Made by a program: the position numbers and the translations under genes | Shown: positions 1-7,401 of the stretch, one piece after another | How positions within the stretch are numbered: the first letter of the stretch is position 1 | Layout of the letters: each line of letters opens with the position of its first letter | Notes under the pieces: model-generated | What the model saw: the letters and a program-made list of their open reading frames with translations, nothing else | Told to the model about the DNA's origin: nothing | The model's database searches: none | Source: Herminiimonas sp. | Lineage (GTDB): Bacteria; Pseudomonadota; Gammaproteobacteria; Burkholderiales; Burkholderiaceae | Length of the DNA stretch: 8,660 nucleotides | Direction of reading: 5' to 3' | Assembly: GCA_014377155.1 (NCBI GenBank) | Contig: JACMQD010000461.1 | Location: 1-8,660, forward strand

Positions 1-1
1 T

Positions 2-3000
2 AGGTTAGTGGACTTTGTCCTGACCCAACGCCTTTTCATCTGGATTCTGACAGTGGCCCTTGCCCTGCTCGGTTTCCGTGCGCTCGTCAATCTTCCCATC
101 GAAGCATTCCCGGATGTGCAGGATGTGCAGGTCCAGATCGTGACCCAATATCCAGGACAGGCACCTGAAGAAGTCGAGCGTGCGGTAACGCTGCCGATCG
201 AGCGCGAATTGAGTGGCGTACCGCACCAGACGCAACTGCGTTCAGTATCAATCACCGGGCTGTCGGTGGTTACCCTGACGTTTTCGGACGGTACTGACGA
301 CTATTTTGCACGACAGCAGGTTCTTGAAAAGCTGCAAAATGTGGTTCTGCCGACTGGCATACAACCCGGACTCGCGCCCCTGACGACGGCCGTCGGCGAG
401 ATATTTCGTTATGTTATCGATGTACCCGCGGGTAAGCAACAGAACGACGTGCGGGCGCTACAGGATTGGGTCGTTCGGCCCGCACTACGCATCGTGCCGG
501 GCGTGGCGGACGTGGTCAGCTTTGGCGGCACCATCAAGGAATATCAGATCCGTGTCGATCCCAATCGATTGAAGCGATACGGCGTGACGATCGATCAAGT
601 CAGTGCTGCGGTGGCCAATAATGGTGCCAATGTCGGTGGCGGACTGTTACGGCGCGGTGACGAAGCGCTGGTCATACGCAGTCAAGGCATCTTCACTTCC
701 ACGGATGACATCGGAAGCGCCATCGTTCTCGCAAAAAACGGTCGTGCCGTGCAGGTGACAGACGTTGCAGAGGTCATCGCGGGCTCGCGCGAGCCGTCCG
801 GCATCGTCGCCTTCAACGGTGCTGACACTGTTGTCGAAGGCATCGTCCAAATGACAAAGGGCAGTAATGCGGCCACGGTCATTGCCGACGTTCGTCTCGC
901 CGTCGACGCGATCAACCGCAAACTGCCGGGCGGCGCGCGCCTCAAGGTAATCTATGACCGCACCGCATTGATCGATCATACGGTTCACACGGTGGCCGAG
1001 AATTTGTTGATCGGGGCTGGTTTGGTCATCGGTATCTTGATGATATTTCTCGGCAACTGGCGCGCCGCCGTGATTGTCGCCATGGTAATTCCCCTTTCGC
1101 TTCTCGGTGCGTTCATCATGCTCGACTTGCGAGGTATTCCGGCAAACCTGATCTCGCTGGGCGCAGTCGATTTCGGGATCATCATCGACAGTGCGGTCGT
1201 GATGGTCGAAGCGCTGATGGTTCGTCTCGCACTGCAAGCGATCGAAAACGCCGCACCAATCACCTATGCCGACCGTAAGAAGACGTTGCGCGATACGGTT
1301 GTAGGCCTCGGCCATCCCATCATGTTCTCCAAGGCGATCATCATCGTCGCCTTTATCCCGATCTATACGTTTCAACGCGTTGAAGGGAAAATTTTTTCTC
1401 CAGTAGCCTTTACTCTCAGTTTTGCAATTCTGGGTGCACTTGTCCTGACGATGACACTTGTACCGGCGTGCCTGGCATGGACAATCAAGCGTTATCCATT
1501 AGCCGAACGAAACCATCAGTGGATGCTCGATCTCCAGCAATGGTATCGGCGAGTTCTGATTCGCGCGCAGCAGAAGAAGAAGGTCGTCATCCTGACGTCG
1601 GCCTCGGTCCTGATCGCAACCGGGCTTGCTGCACCGCTTCTGGGGAGTGAATTCTTGCCAAAGCTCGATGAAGGCAACATCTGGCTGACGATTACCTTGC
1701 CGCCTTCTACCGCCCTTGAAAAGACACGTCAGATCGAGCAGCGTGTTCGAGCGATCTTGCGCGGCTATTCCGAGGTCGGTAATGTTATTGCGCAAGTTGG
1801 CAGGCCCGATGACGGGACCGATCCCAAGGGGCCGAATAACATCGAGATCTTGGCTGACTTGACGCCAATCGGGACTTGGCGATTTCACGACAAGGACGCA
1901 CTCATTGAAGACATCTCTTCAAAAATTCGGAGCATTCCCGGCGTACCCACGAATTTTTCTCAAGTAATTGAAGATAACGTCGAAGAAGCACTGTCGGGTG
2001 TCAAAGGGGAAATTGCGGTCAAGATATTTGGCCCGGATCTCGCAGTTCTTTCCCAGAAAAGTGATGAAGTCGCGGCCGTGCTGCGCGGTATTGAGGGCGC
2101 GGCAGACGTCGCGTCAGTGAAGATCGGCGGACAGACCGAAGTCGACGTCAAAATCGATCGCGCTAAAATCGCACGCTTGGGAATCAACATTGCGGACGTC
2201 AACGCTGCCATCCAAACCGCAATGGCGGGTGCCACGGTTAATACCTTTTTCGAAGGCGACCGGCGCTTTGACATTACGGTACGGTTGCAATCGCCATTTC
2301 GCCAATCCGCTGACCAGCTCGCGGCTTTGCAAATCAATCTGCCAAGTGGTGCGGGAACGGTTGCGCTGGGCGACCTAAGCCGAATTGAAATCCGACAAGG
2401 TGCTGCACGCATCAGCAGGGAGGCAGGCGGGCGCAACGCGTCTGTCAAGGCAAACCTGCTGGGGCGCGACCAGGGAAGTTTCGTTGCAGAGGCACAGGGA
2501 AAAGTTGCCACACGGGTCCACCTACCGCCGGGTTACGAAATTACCTGGGGTGGTCAGTTCGAGAACCAGCAACGGGCGATCAAACGGCTTCAAATCATTA
2601 TTCCAATTACGGCTCTGCTGATCTTTTCCCTGCTTTTTTTAGCATTCCGCTCCGTGCGCCGAGCCCTCCTTGTGCTGTCGATCGTCCCGTGTACGTTGGT
2701 CGGAGGCGTCATTGGATTGGCAGCTTTTGGTCTGCATTTCTCGGTGTCGGCAGCCGTTGGGTTCATTGCAGTTGCTGGAATATCAGTACAAAACGGCGTC
2801 ATCATGGTCGAGCAGATCGTCGAGCTGACGGGTTCCGGAATCGATGTTGCAAGCGCGGCAATTGAAGGTGCAGTATCTCGCCTGCGGCCCATCCTGATGA
2901 CGGCATTGATGGCCGGACTCGGTCTACTGCCTGCCGCTTTGTCGCATGGCGCGGGATCGGAAACGCAACGTCCTTTTGCAGTTGTAATAATCGGAGGAAT

Positions 3001-3079
3001 CATATCTGCCACGATTTTTACGCTGCTTTTGGTGCCGCTCGCGTTCGTCCATTTTACGGAAAAACGCGAACTGGATTAG
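2..3079 (+). CDS. Heavy-metal efflux RND transporter, CzcA/CusA type (5' end just outside window)
   Basis: This is the inner-membrane proton-driven pump of a tripartite metal efflux system. Numbering from the GTG at base 8 gives 1023 residues, close to the usual 1020-1060. TM1 lies at about 9-28, followed by a periplasmic porter region with LPIEAFPDV and a DGTDDYFARQ stretch. TM2-TM6 lie at about 333-492, TM7 at 526-546, a second porter region at 547-860, and TM8-TM12 at 861-1015. The TM4 proton-relay motif DFGIIIDSAVVMVE carries D388, D394 and E401, the acidic residues typical of metal RND pumps. The frame stays open upstream of the GTG (codons for Arg-Leu) and GTG has no visible ribosome site, so the true start is probably a few codons left of the window. 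By eye, the three porter methionines of CusA are not conserved, which argues for divalent cations rather than Cu(I)/Ag(I). The adaptor and outer-membrane partners are probably upstream. No terminator is evident after the stop. The substrate is uncertain. Confidence 0.95.
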   Translation, partial: RLVDFVLTQRLFIWILTVALALLGFRALVNLPIEAFPDVQDVQVQIVTQYPGQAPEEVERAVTLPIERELSGVPHQTQLRSVSITGLSVVTLTFSDGTDDYFARQQVLEKLQNVVLPTGIQPGLAPLTTAVGEIFRYVIDVPAGKQQNDVRALQDWVVRPALRIVPGVADVVSFGGTIKEYQIRVDPNRLKRYGVTIDQVSAAVANNGANVGGGLLRRGDEALVIRSQGIFTSTDDIGSAIVLAKNGRAVQVTDVAEVIAGSREPSGIVAFNGADTVVEGIVQMTKGSNAATVIADVRLAVDAINRKLPGGARLKVIYDRTALIDHTVHTVAENLLIGAGLVIGILMIFLGNWRAAVIVAMVIPLSLLGAFIMLDLRGIPANLISLGAVDFGIIIDSAVVMVEALMVRLALQAIENAAPITYADRKKTLRDTVVGLGHPIMFSKAIIIVAFIPIYTFQRVEGKIFSPVAFTLSFAILGALVLTMTLVPACLAWTIKRYPLAERNHQWMLDLQQWYRRVLIRAQQKKKVVILTSASVLIATGLAAPLLGSEFLPKLDEGNIWLTITLPPSTALEKTRQIEQRVRAILRGYSEVGNVIAQVGRPDDGTDPKGPNNIEILADLTPIGTWRFHDKDALIEDISSKIRSIPGVPTNFSQVIEDNVEEALSGVKGEIAVKIFGPDLAVLSQKSDEVAAVLRGIEGAADVASVKIGGQTEVDVKIDRAKIARLGINIADVNAAIQTAMAGATVNTFFEGDRRFDITVRLQSPFRQSADQLAALQINLPSGAGTVALGDLSRIEIRQGAARISREAGGRNASVKANLLGRDQGSFVAEAQGKVATRVHLPPGYEITWGGQFENQQRAIKRLQIIIPITALLIFSLLFLAFRSVRRALLVLSIVPCTLVGGVIGLAAFGLHFSVSAAVGFIAVAGISVQNGVIMVEQIVELTGSGIDVASAAIEGAVSRLRPILMTALMAGLGLLPAALSHGAGSETQRPFAVVIIGGIISATIFTLLLVPLAFVHFTEKRELD

Positions 3080-3230
3080 TGTGTCGGAAGGCTTCTCTCA
3101 CCTCGATCAATCACCCAGCCACCGCCGACCTCATAGCACGTTGACCGCGCGTGCTGCAACCAGCCCGACCGTAAGTAACGATGCTGTTGCGTCGACGGCA
3201 AACAGGCGTTTGCAGCGAACGCTTAGCAGG

Positions 3231-3248
3231 GTTCTGTCGCGACAGTAC
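3231..3248. repeat. Near-perfect palindrome, CTGTCGCGACAG core
   Basis: A perfect 12-base palindrome (3234-3245) is flanked on both sides by a T:T mismatch and then two more pairing bases, giving an 18-base dyad. It lies between the pump and the DUF1501 gene, inside the unassigned region. It could be an operator-like dyad or simple chance; no adjacent promoter is recognisable. Confidence 0.4.
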
Positions 3249-3292
3249 GAGGCAGTGAAAGAACCGGATTATGTGCCGGCGAGTCTTTTGCA

Positions 3293-3310
3293 TGCAGCGG
3301 TCCCGCTGCA
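3293..3310. repeat. Inverted repeat TGCAGCGG / CCGCTGCA
   Basis: Two perfect 8-base arms are separated by only TC. A two-base spacer is too short for a normal RNA hairpin loop, so if the repeat is functional it is more likely a DNA-level dyad than a terminator. No U-tract follows on either strand. Its centre is 62 bases from that of the 3231-3248 dyad. Confidence 0.4.
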
Positions 3311-3526
3311 GGACAGTGTACTGCGCCTGGCGCAGGCGAAACGCTACCGTGCCTCACAATCCGGCCGCGCATGGTGGGGTTGGACGACACGGGCGAGATC
3401 GCGGGCGGCCTCCGCATCGATTGTTTGCGCGTGCCGGCGGTGGACGGTGTACCCATCTTGTTCGGCGTCTGGCGCCGGCCAGCCCAACGGTTGAAAAGGC
3501 TTCGGCTTCCCCGGGGCGCCGGAAAA

Positions 3527-4924
3527 TCAGACAAACCCGAGGTTACGGCTGCCTGCGTTCCAGTTGACTAGGTTCGGCAACAGGCCCAGTAGATCGGTGT
3601 CAGTCGCGCCCATCCACCTCCCCAGTGTGGCGGCGTACTGGTCCACCGAAGTGGTCGGCAGCAACCGGCCCTGGCCGACATCGTCCGGACCGTTACTGGC
3701 AATCGCCGGTGGCATGCCGTAATAGCGCTGACCCTGCACCGCGCCGCCGAGCATGAAATGCATGCTGCCCCAGCCATGGTCAGAGCCGTCATTGTTGCCG
3801 CTTAAGGTACGGCCGAAGTCGGACGCCGTGAAGGTGGTGACCTTGTCGGCCACACCGAGTTCGACCGTGGCCGCATAGAACGCGGCCAGCGCATCGCCGA
3901 CGGACGTCATCAGTTTCGGATGCACGGTCAACAGGCCGTCGTGGGTATCGAAGCCACCGATCGAGACGAAAAACACCTGGCGTTTCGCTCCCAGCGCGGG
4001 GCCTGCGGAAATCATGCGCGCCACCAGCTTCAATTGGTCGCCCAGGCTGTTGGCCGCAGGAAACGCGGTGGCCAGCGGCGGTGCGGTGGTGAGCGCCGAC
4101 GACAGCACCACGTTCGCGTCGATCGCACGCTTGGAGACGCGGGTGTATTCGTTTTCCAGCAGGTGCGTACGCGGCTGGGTTACTAGTGTCTGCAGGGCCG
4201 CGCTGGCAGCAGACGAACCGAACAGCGGCGACTTCAGGGCTGTGAACGGTACCGAGCCGCTGGTCGACACCTGGTACTGCACGGCAGACCCGCCGCTCAG
4301 GAAAACCGCATTGCCGGAAACATTCACACAGGTGAACGTGGCATTGCCATTACCCGACTGCAGCAGGTCGCCGATGCGCCCACCCCAGCCCGACACAGCG
4401 CCTTCGGGCGCCGACGATTGCCACACAGATTGCTGGTCGTTGTGCGAAAACAGTTTCGGCGGCAGGCGCGCGGTCTTGGTGGTGTATTGCAGTTTGGTGG
4501 TCGGCTGCACCAGCGTGCCGACATTGAGCAGCACGCCCATCTTGCCGGCGTTGAAGATCGGCATCAGCGGTGCCAGCTCCGGCGCCAGCGCATATTGACG
4601 CGCGAAGCCGGCAGCGTCGACCGGCGCGGTGAGCGGCGTCAATACCGTGTTGGTCAGGGCACTGCGCGCGATGGCCAGGGTCGGGCGCAGGGCGGCGTAG
4701 GCGTTGTAGCTGTTCTGGTCATACGGAACCAAGGTATTGCCGTAGTCGTTGCCGCCGTAGAGGAAGACGCAGACGATCGCCTTGTAGTCGGTGGCAGTCG
4801 CTGCCGATGCTTCAGCGATCGAGGCCAGGTTCAAGGCCCACGGGGCGGCCACGCCTGCCACTGACAGGGCCGAAGCATGCCGCAGGAAAGCGCGGCGCGA
4901 TGCATCGATGAATTTTTCGCTCAT
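3527..4924 (-). CDS. DUF1501 exported protein (alkaline-phosphatase-like fold family)
   Basis: A 465-residue protein of the DUF1501 family, which is placed with the alkaline phosphatase/sulfatase-like superfamily; its biochemical role is unknown. The N-terminus has a twin-arginine signal, SRRAFLR at 9-15, followed by a hydrophobic stretch to about 35 and an Ala-rich cleavage area near 38-43, so export of a folded protein is expected. Family landmarks are VCVFLYGGND (51-60), FSHNDQQSVWQ (159-169), GFDTHDG (324-330), ASDFGRT (367-373) and GSDHGWGS (380-387). The Asp/His-rich motifs look like remnants of a metal site, although catalysis is not shown. The ATG has an AAGGA ribosome site 6 bases upstream that overlaps the stop codon of the DUF1800 gene. 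Only 9 bases separate the two, so translational coupling is likely. The length is normal for the family. Confidence 0.93.
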   Translation of the reverse strand: MSEKFIDASRRAFLRHASALSVAGVAAPWALNLASIAEASAATATDYKAIVCVFLYGGNDYGNTLVPYDQNSYNAYAALRPTLAIARSALTNTVLTPLTAPVDAAGFARQYALAPELAPLMPIFNAGKMGVLLNVGTLVQPTTKLQYTTKTARLPPKLFSHNDQQSVWQSSAPEGAVSGWGGRIGDLLQSGNGNATFTCVNVSGNAVFLSGGSAVQYQVSTSGSVPFTALKSPLFGSSAASAALQTLVTQPRTHLLENEYTRVSKRAIDANVVLSSALTTAPPLATAFPAANSLGDQLKLVARMISAGPALGAKRQVFFVSIGGFDTHDGLLTVHPKLMTSVGDALAAFYAATVELGVADKVTTFTASDFGRTLSGNNDGSDHGWGSMHFMLGGAVQGQRYYGMPPAIASNGPDDVGQGRLLPTTSVDQYAATLGRWMGATDTDLLGLLPNLVNWNAGSRNLGFV

Positions 4925-4930
4925 GTTCGT

Positions 4931-4935
4931 TCCTT
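4931..4935 (-). promoter_or_regulatory. Ribosome binding site of DUF1501 gene, overlapping upstream stop
   Basis: AAGGA on the minus strand sits 6 bases before the DUF1501 ATG and shares bases with the TAA stop of DUF1800 (4934-4936). This arrangement supports both the chosen start and coupled translation. Confidence 0.75.
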
Positions 4936-6745
4936 ATTTCTGCACCAGGAATTCGGGCGCGGCCAGCACCAGGGTCAGGGCCGCATAAATGCGGTTCAGG
5001 CGCGCCGGATCGGTGCCGGAGGGCATTGCGCCGACGGCGCCCACCATCAGCGCCAGGTTGGCTGCGCCGATCTGGCCGGCGGCCAGCACCAGGTTCAATT
5101 CATCGAGCAGGGACTGGGCATTGTCGGCCAAAGGCAGCAGCGCCGAATAGTCGGCCTTGACTTCGCCGACGCCGGCCGAGACGGCGCGCTGCATGTAATT
5201 GACGTAGCCGACGACCGAGGATTCATTGGTCAACTGGAATTCGGGCGCCACCAGCGCCGCGCCGGACAGGCCGCTGTTGGGCGGCACATAACCGGGTCGG
5301 AAAAAATTGAATACCGATGGTGCCCGGCCCGGGCTTTGGCCGAGACGGGTGCCGGGGTCGGAGGTGTTGCCGATGTTCCAGGCATCGGTGGGCGACGCTG
5401 CGCCATGCGCGCGTGCCCAGTCGCAAAAACGCAGCACCGGTTCGCGCAGCTTGCCGAAGCTGGTATTGCCCGCCACCGGAGGCGTGCGCGCTTCCGTATC
5501 GAGGAGGATCGCCTTGATCACGGCTTGCAGGTTGCCCGCGACACCGGCGCCATCGTTGGCGAACACCGCCGCTATCCGGCCGACGTACGCCGGGCTTGGG
5601 TTGCTGGTCACAAGTTTCTGGATCAGCTGGCGGCTGATGAAGGGCGCCACGTTCGGATGCGCGAAGATGGCGTCGAGCGCGACCTTCAGGCTGTCGGCGC
5701 CGTTCAGGCCGGCCGGCACCGTGGTGCCGAGAAAGGTCGAGGCGCCGGTTTCATGACGCGAGGCGACCTGGATCAGCGGGCGCTGCAGGAATGCCGGGGT
5801 GGCGGTGGTGGTGCCGCTCAAGTCAAAATCCCAGCCGGTGAAGATGCGCGCCAGGCCGGTGATGTCGTCCAGGGTATAAGTATCCTGGGTGGCGCCATTG
5901 ACGAGTTTCGGCGTGCCGTCGGCGTTCAACTGCACCAGGCCGATCGAAAACAGCTGCATCAGTTCGCGCGCATAGTTTTCGTCGGGAAGAGCGCCGGTGG
6001 TGGCATTGAATTTCACGTTCCCGCGAAAGGTCAGGAACTGCGCCATCGGCGCGCTGGTCGATAACGCCCCCAGCAGGGTGCGGTAATTGCCGAAGGCATT
6101 CGCTTCGAGCAGATCGAAATACACCGCTCCTGAAAACGAGCGCCACGGCGCGCCGACCAGGCCGTCGATGGCCGCCACCGTGATTTCCGACAGCGCCAGC
6201 GTCACGCGCTGGCGCAGCGTATCCGGTGCCGACAGCATCTTGCGCCAGACCGCCGCATCGAAGCCGTTTTCGGAATTGATGTTGGCGGTTGCATCGAAGC
6301 CGGCGCTGGTTAGCCAGTCGTAGCGGGCGGTAGTCGGGGCGGCAGCGAACTGGGCATCGATCCAGGCGGCGTATCCCATCGATTTCACGCGTGCCATCTC
6401 GGTACGGTTCGCGCCCATCGAGGCCTGCGCCAGGAAACGGGAGGCGGCCACATCGGTGACGACTTCCGGCGCAACACCGGGTGGGGTAGTAGCGGCTGCA
6501 CCTGCACCAGCGCCTGCTCCGGCCGTAGATCCGCCGGTTGCGCCGCCGCCGCAGGCCTGCAACAGGAGGGCAGCGCCGATGCCGCCTGCAAGGCCCGTAA
6601 TTCGTGTACCGGCACTTGCCGACGCAACGCCGGTCCCGCTGGACCCGACGTGCAGTTCACTACGCCAGGAGCCAGCAGCCTCGGCCGCCGCAACGCAGCG
6701 ATCGACGTCCCCCAAATCGGTGCCCTGATGACAACGGTCTTGCAT
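4934..6745 (-). CDS. DUF1800 exported protein, probable lipoprotein
   Basis: A 603-residue protein of the DUF1800 family, function unknown. The start is set by a strong ribosome site (GAGGAGA, 5 bases before the ATG). An unusual polar stretch of about 45 residues precedes a hydrophobic segment (about 50-63) ending in a lipobox-like LQAC with Cys65. A Gly/Ala/Thr-rich linker follows (66-90). The DUF1800 domain runs from about 98 (ASRFLAQASMG) to the end. Its hallmark is PDENYARELMQLFSIGL (254-270), with FTGWDF (302-307), HETG (331-334) and PSVFNFFRPGY (476-486) further on. The C-terminus (VLAAPEFLVQK) is typical of a complete protein. It is first in a two-gene operon with the DUF1501 gene, a pairing widespread in proteobacteria and planctomycetes. 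The lipid anchor is inferred. A leader of roughly 250 bases precedes it, with no convincing promoter recognised. Confidence 0.93.
   Translation of the reverse strand: MQDRCHQGTDLGDVDRCVAAAEAAGSWRSELHVGSSGTGVASASAGTRITGLAGGIGAALLLQACGGGATGGSTAGAGAGAGAAATTPPGVAPEVVTDVAASRFLAQASMGANRTEMARVKSMGYAAWIDAQFAAAPTTARYDWLTSAGFDATANINSENGFDAAVWRKMLSAPDTLRQRVTLALSEITVAAIDGLVGAPWRSFSGAVYFDLLEANAFGNYRTLLGALSTSAPMAQFLTFRGNVKFNATTGALPDENYARELMQLFSIGLVQLNADGTPKLVNGATQDTYTLDDITGLARIFTGWDFDLSGTTTATPAFLQRPLIQVASRHETGASTFLGTTVPAGLNGADSLKVALDAIFAHPNVAPFISRQLIQKLVTSNPSPAYVGRIAAVFANDGAGVAGNLQAVIKAILLDTEARTPPVAGNTSFGKLREPVLRFCDWARAHGAASPTDAWNIGNTSDPGTRLGQSPGRAPSVFNFFRPGYVPPNSGLSGAALVAPEFQLTNESSVVGYVNYMQRAVSAGVGEVKADYSALLPLADNAQSLLDELNLVLAAGQIGAANLALMVGAVGAMPSGTDPARLNRIYAALTLVLAAPEFLVQK
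6498..6521. repeat. Imperfect hexamer tandem repeat in the DUF1800 linker
   Basis: Four imperfect copies of a GCACCT-like hexamer encode the Ala-Gly alternation of the linker just after the putative lipidated Cys65 of the DUF1800 protein. Such tracts can vary in copy number in steps of two residues without breaking the frame. Confidence 0.5.
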
Positions 6746-6750
6746 TGACT

Positions 6751-6757
6751 TCTCCTC
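6751..6757 (-). promoter_or_regulatory. Strong ribosome binding site of DUF1800 gene
   Basis: GAGGAGA on the minus strand lies 5 bases before the ATG at 6745. It decides the start and therefore supports the long polar N-terminal extension as genuine. Confidence 0.8.
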
Positions 6758-6990
6758 GGCTTGGTCGGCGCAGCGGGCAATTAGTTTTCTTGGAGCAAGT
6801 TATGCTTTTTTTCTACTGCGCGCCAGCGGAATAATGTAAGTGTGTGTTGGTTGCTGAACGGAAATCCTACGAAAACCGGGTTTCCCTCTCGGACATGCGA
6901 GGCCAGCAGTGGGAATCGCCTTCGTTCACGTGGGGGAGTATGCCAAGAAAAGGTGCTGGCCGAAGCCGAATGCCGCGCACCTGTGGCATA
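6758..6990. other. Leader region of the DUF1800-DUF1501 operon, no gene seen
   Basis: This stretch between the DUF1800 ribosome site and the terminator of the small secreted protein should hold the operon promoter on the minus strand. It contains a short A/T-rich patch around 6781-6835, but I could not find a -35/-10 pair with good spacing. Long plus-strand reading frames here are antisense to the neighbouring gene and are not supported. Confidence 0.5.
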
Positions 6991-7023
6991 TAAAAAAGAA
7001 AAGGCCGGCAGATCGCAGGCCTT
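6991..7023 (-). terminator. Intrinsic terminator of the small secreted protein gene
   Basis: On the minus strand, an AAGGCC/GGCCTT stem continues past one T:C mismatch into a GC pair of bases and closes on a 5-base loop. It is followed by TTTTCTTTTTT. It begins 17 bases after the stop codon of the gene at 7041-7388, so it ends that transcript and insulates the DUF1800 operon downstream. The plus strand lacks a T-run, so it is one-directional. Confidence 0.85.
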
Positions 7024-7040
7024 GCCAGTTGCAGGATGAA

Positions 7041-7388
7041 TTACTTGCCGATCCGCTTGCTCACCGCATTTTCTTGCTGATTCAGGACCTTCTGCTCGCT
7101 TCTGGTGATGTGGCCGCCGTTCTGGCTAGCCATCAGGCGTTCTTCCTGGCGGATCTTGCGATCCTTGGCCGTCAGCCGCGCTGCCTTGCCTTTCGATATT
7201 TCGCCTTCTTTGACTTCCTTGGCAATCCGGTCCTTCTGGTTTTCCAGGCGATTGTTCACCTGCTCGCGGCGCGGATGATTCTTTTCCCACTTCGTGTCAG
7301 CAGCGAACGTGCTTCCCGCAGCGCTAGCGAACACGGCAACCAGCGCGGTCAGTGCAAAAGCTTTACGAGCAACGGTCATCTTTTTCAT
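7041..7388 (-). CDS. Small secreted basic helical protein of unknown function
   Basis: A 115-residue protein of a type I recall as a conserved hypothetical in Burkholderiales; no function is known to me. The ATG at 7388 is preferred over an in-frame TTG at 7394, because the AGGAAG ribosome site is 7 bases from the ATG but only 1 from the TTG. Residues 1-29 form a Sec-type signal (Lys/Arg-rich start, hydrophobic 10-22, cleavage likely after TFA at 29). The mature part is about 86 residues, rich in Lys, Arg, Glu and Gln, with no Cys and no membrane segment, and is probably helical and periplasmic or secreted. It contains two 30-residue repeats: residues 51-80 and 81-110 share Q-x-[DE]-R-[IL] and G-x-I-[ST]-[KR], plus Leu at 72/102 and Ile/Val at 79/109. 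A strong terminator follows, so it is a monocistronic unit. No convincing promoter was found upstream. Confidence 0.85.
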   Translation of the reverse strand: MKKMTVARKAFALTALVAVFASAAGSTFAADTKWEKNHPRREQVNNRLENQKDRIAKEVKEGEISKGKAARLTAKDRKIRQEERLMASQNGGHITRSEQKVLNQQENAVSKRIGK

Positions 7389-7395
7389 TTTCAAT

Positions 7396-7401
7396 CTTCC
7401 T
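7396..7401 (-). promoter_or_regulatory. Ribosome binding site deciding the start of the small secreted protein
   Basis: AGGAAG on the minus strand is 7 bases before the ATG at 7388 and nearly touches the alternative TTG at 7394, so the ATG is the real start. Confidence 0.75.

Larger units (their letters stand above)
3080..3526. other. Convergent intergenic region with coding-like fragments in two frames
   Basis: No confident gene is present. A plus-strand frame opens with GTG at 3081, one base after the pump's stop, and runs to 3494. Only its middle (about 3215-3350, with phrases such as EPDYVPASLLHAAV) looks protein-like; its end becomes Arg/Ser/Trp-rich. A second plus frame, open from 3227 to 3571 with its only ATG at 3371, has very high third-position GC over 3341-3480 and reads plausibly (GLDDTGEIAGGLRIDCL). 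Neither has a ribosome site. A frameshifted, decaying gene of unknown family would explain both, but chance GC-rich reading is possible. On the minus strand, a 5-bp hairpin at 3469-3482 lies beyond the DUF1501 stop but lacks a U-tract, so I do not call a terminator. Confidence 0.3.

Noticed and set aside
647..1375. A 242-residue minus-strand frame inside the pump gene
   Set aside because: It is antisense to conserved RND coding sequence including the TM4 motif, its product is His/Asp-rich with no domain character, and it is explained by codon bias of the real gene. Similar frames at 1499-1888, 1960-2511 and 2590-3012 are rejected on the same grounds.
3223..3534. A 103-residue minus-strand frame downstream of DUF1501
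   Set aside because: It is Pro/Ser/Arg-rich with no recognisable motif and no ribosome site, and it overlaps the better third-position pattern of a plus-strand frame.
4877..6064. A 395-residue plus-strand frame
   Set aside because: It is antisense to the DUF1800 gene, whose family motifs and ribosome site are clear. The product is Gly/Arg/His-rich low-complexity sequence typical of a shadow frame in GC-rich DNA.
7392..7394. TTG as start of the small secreted protein
   Set aside because: Only 1 base separates it from the ribosome site; the ATG at 7388 has the normal 7-base spacing.
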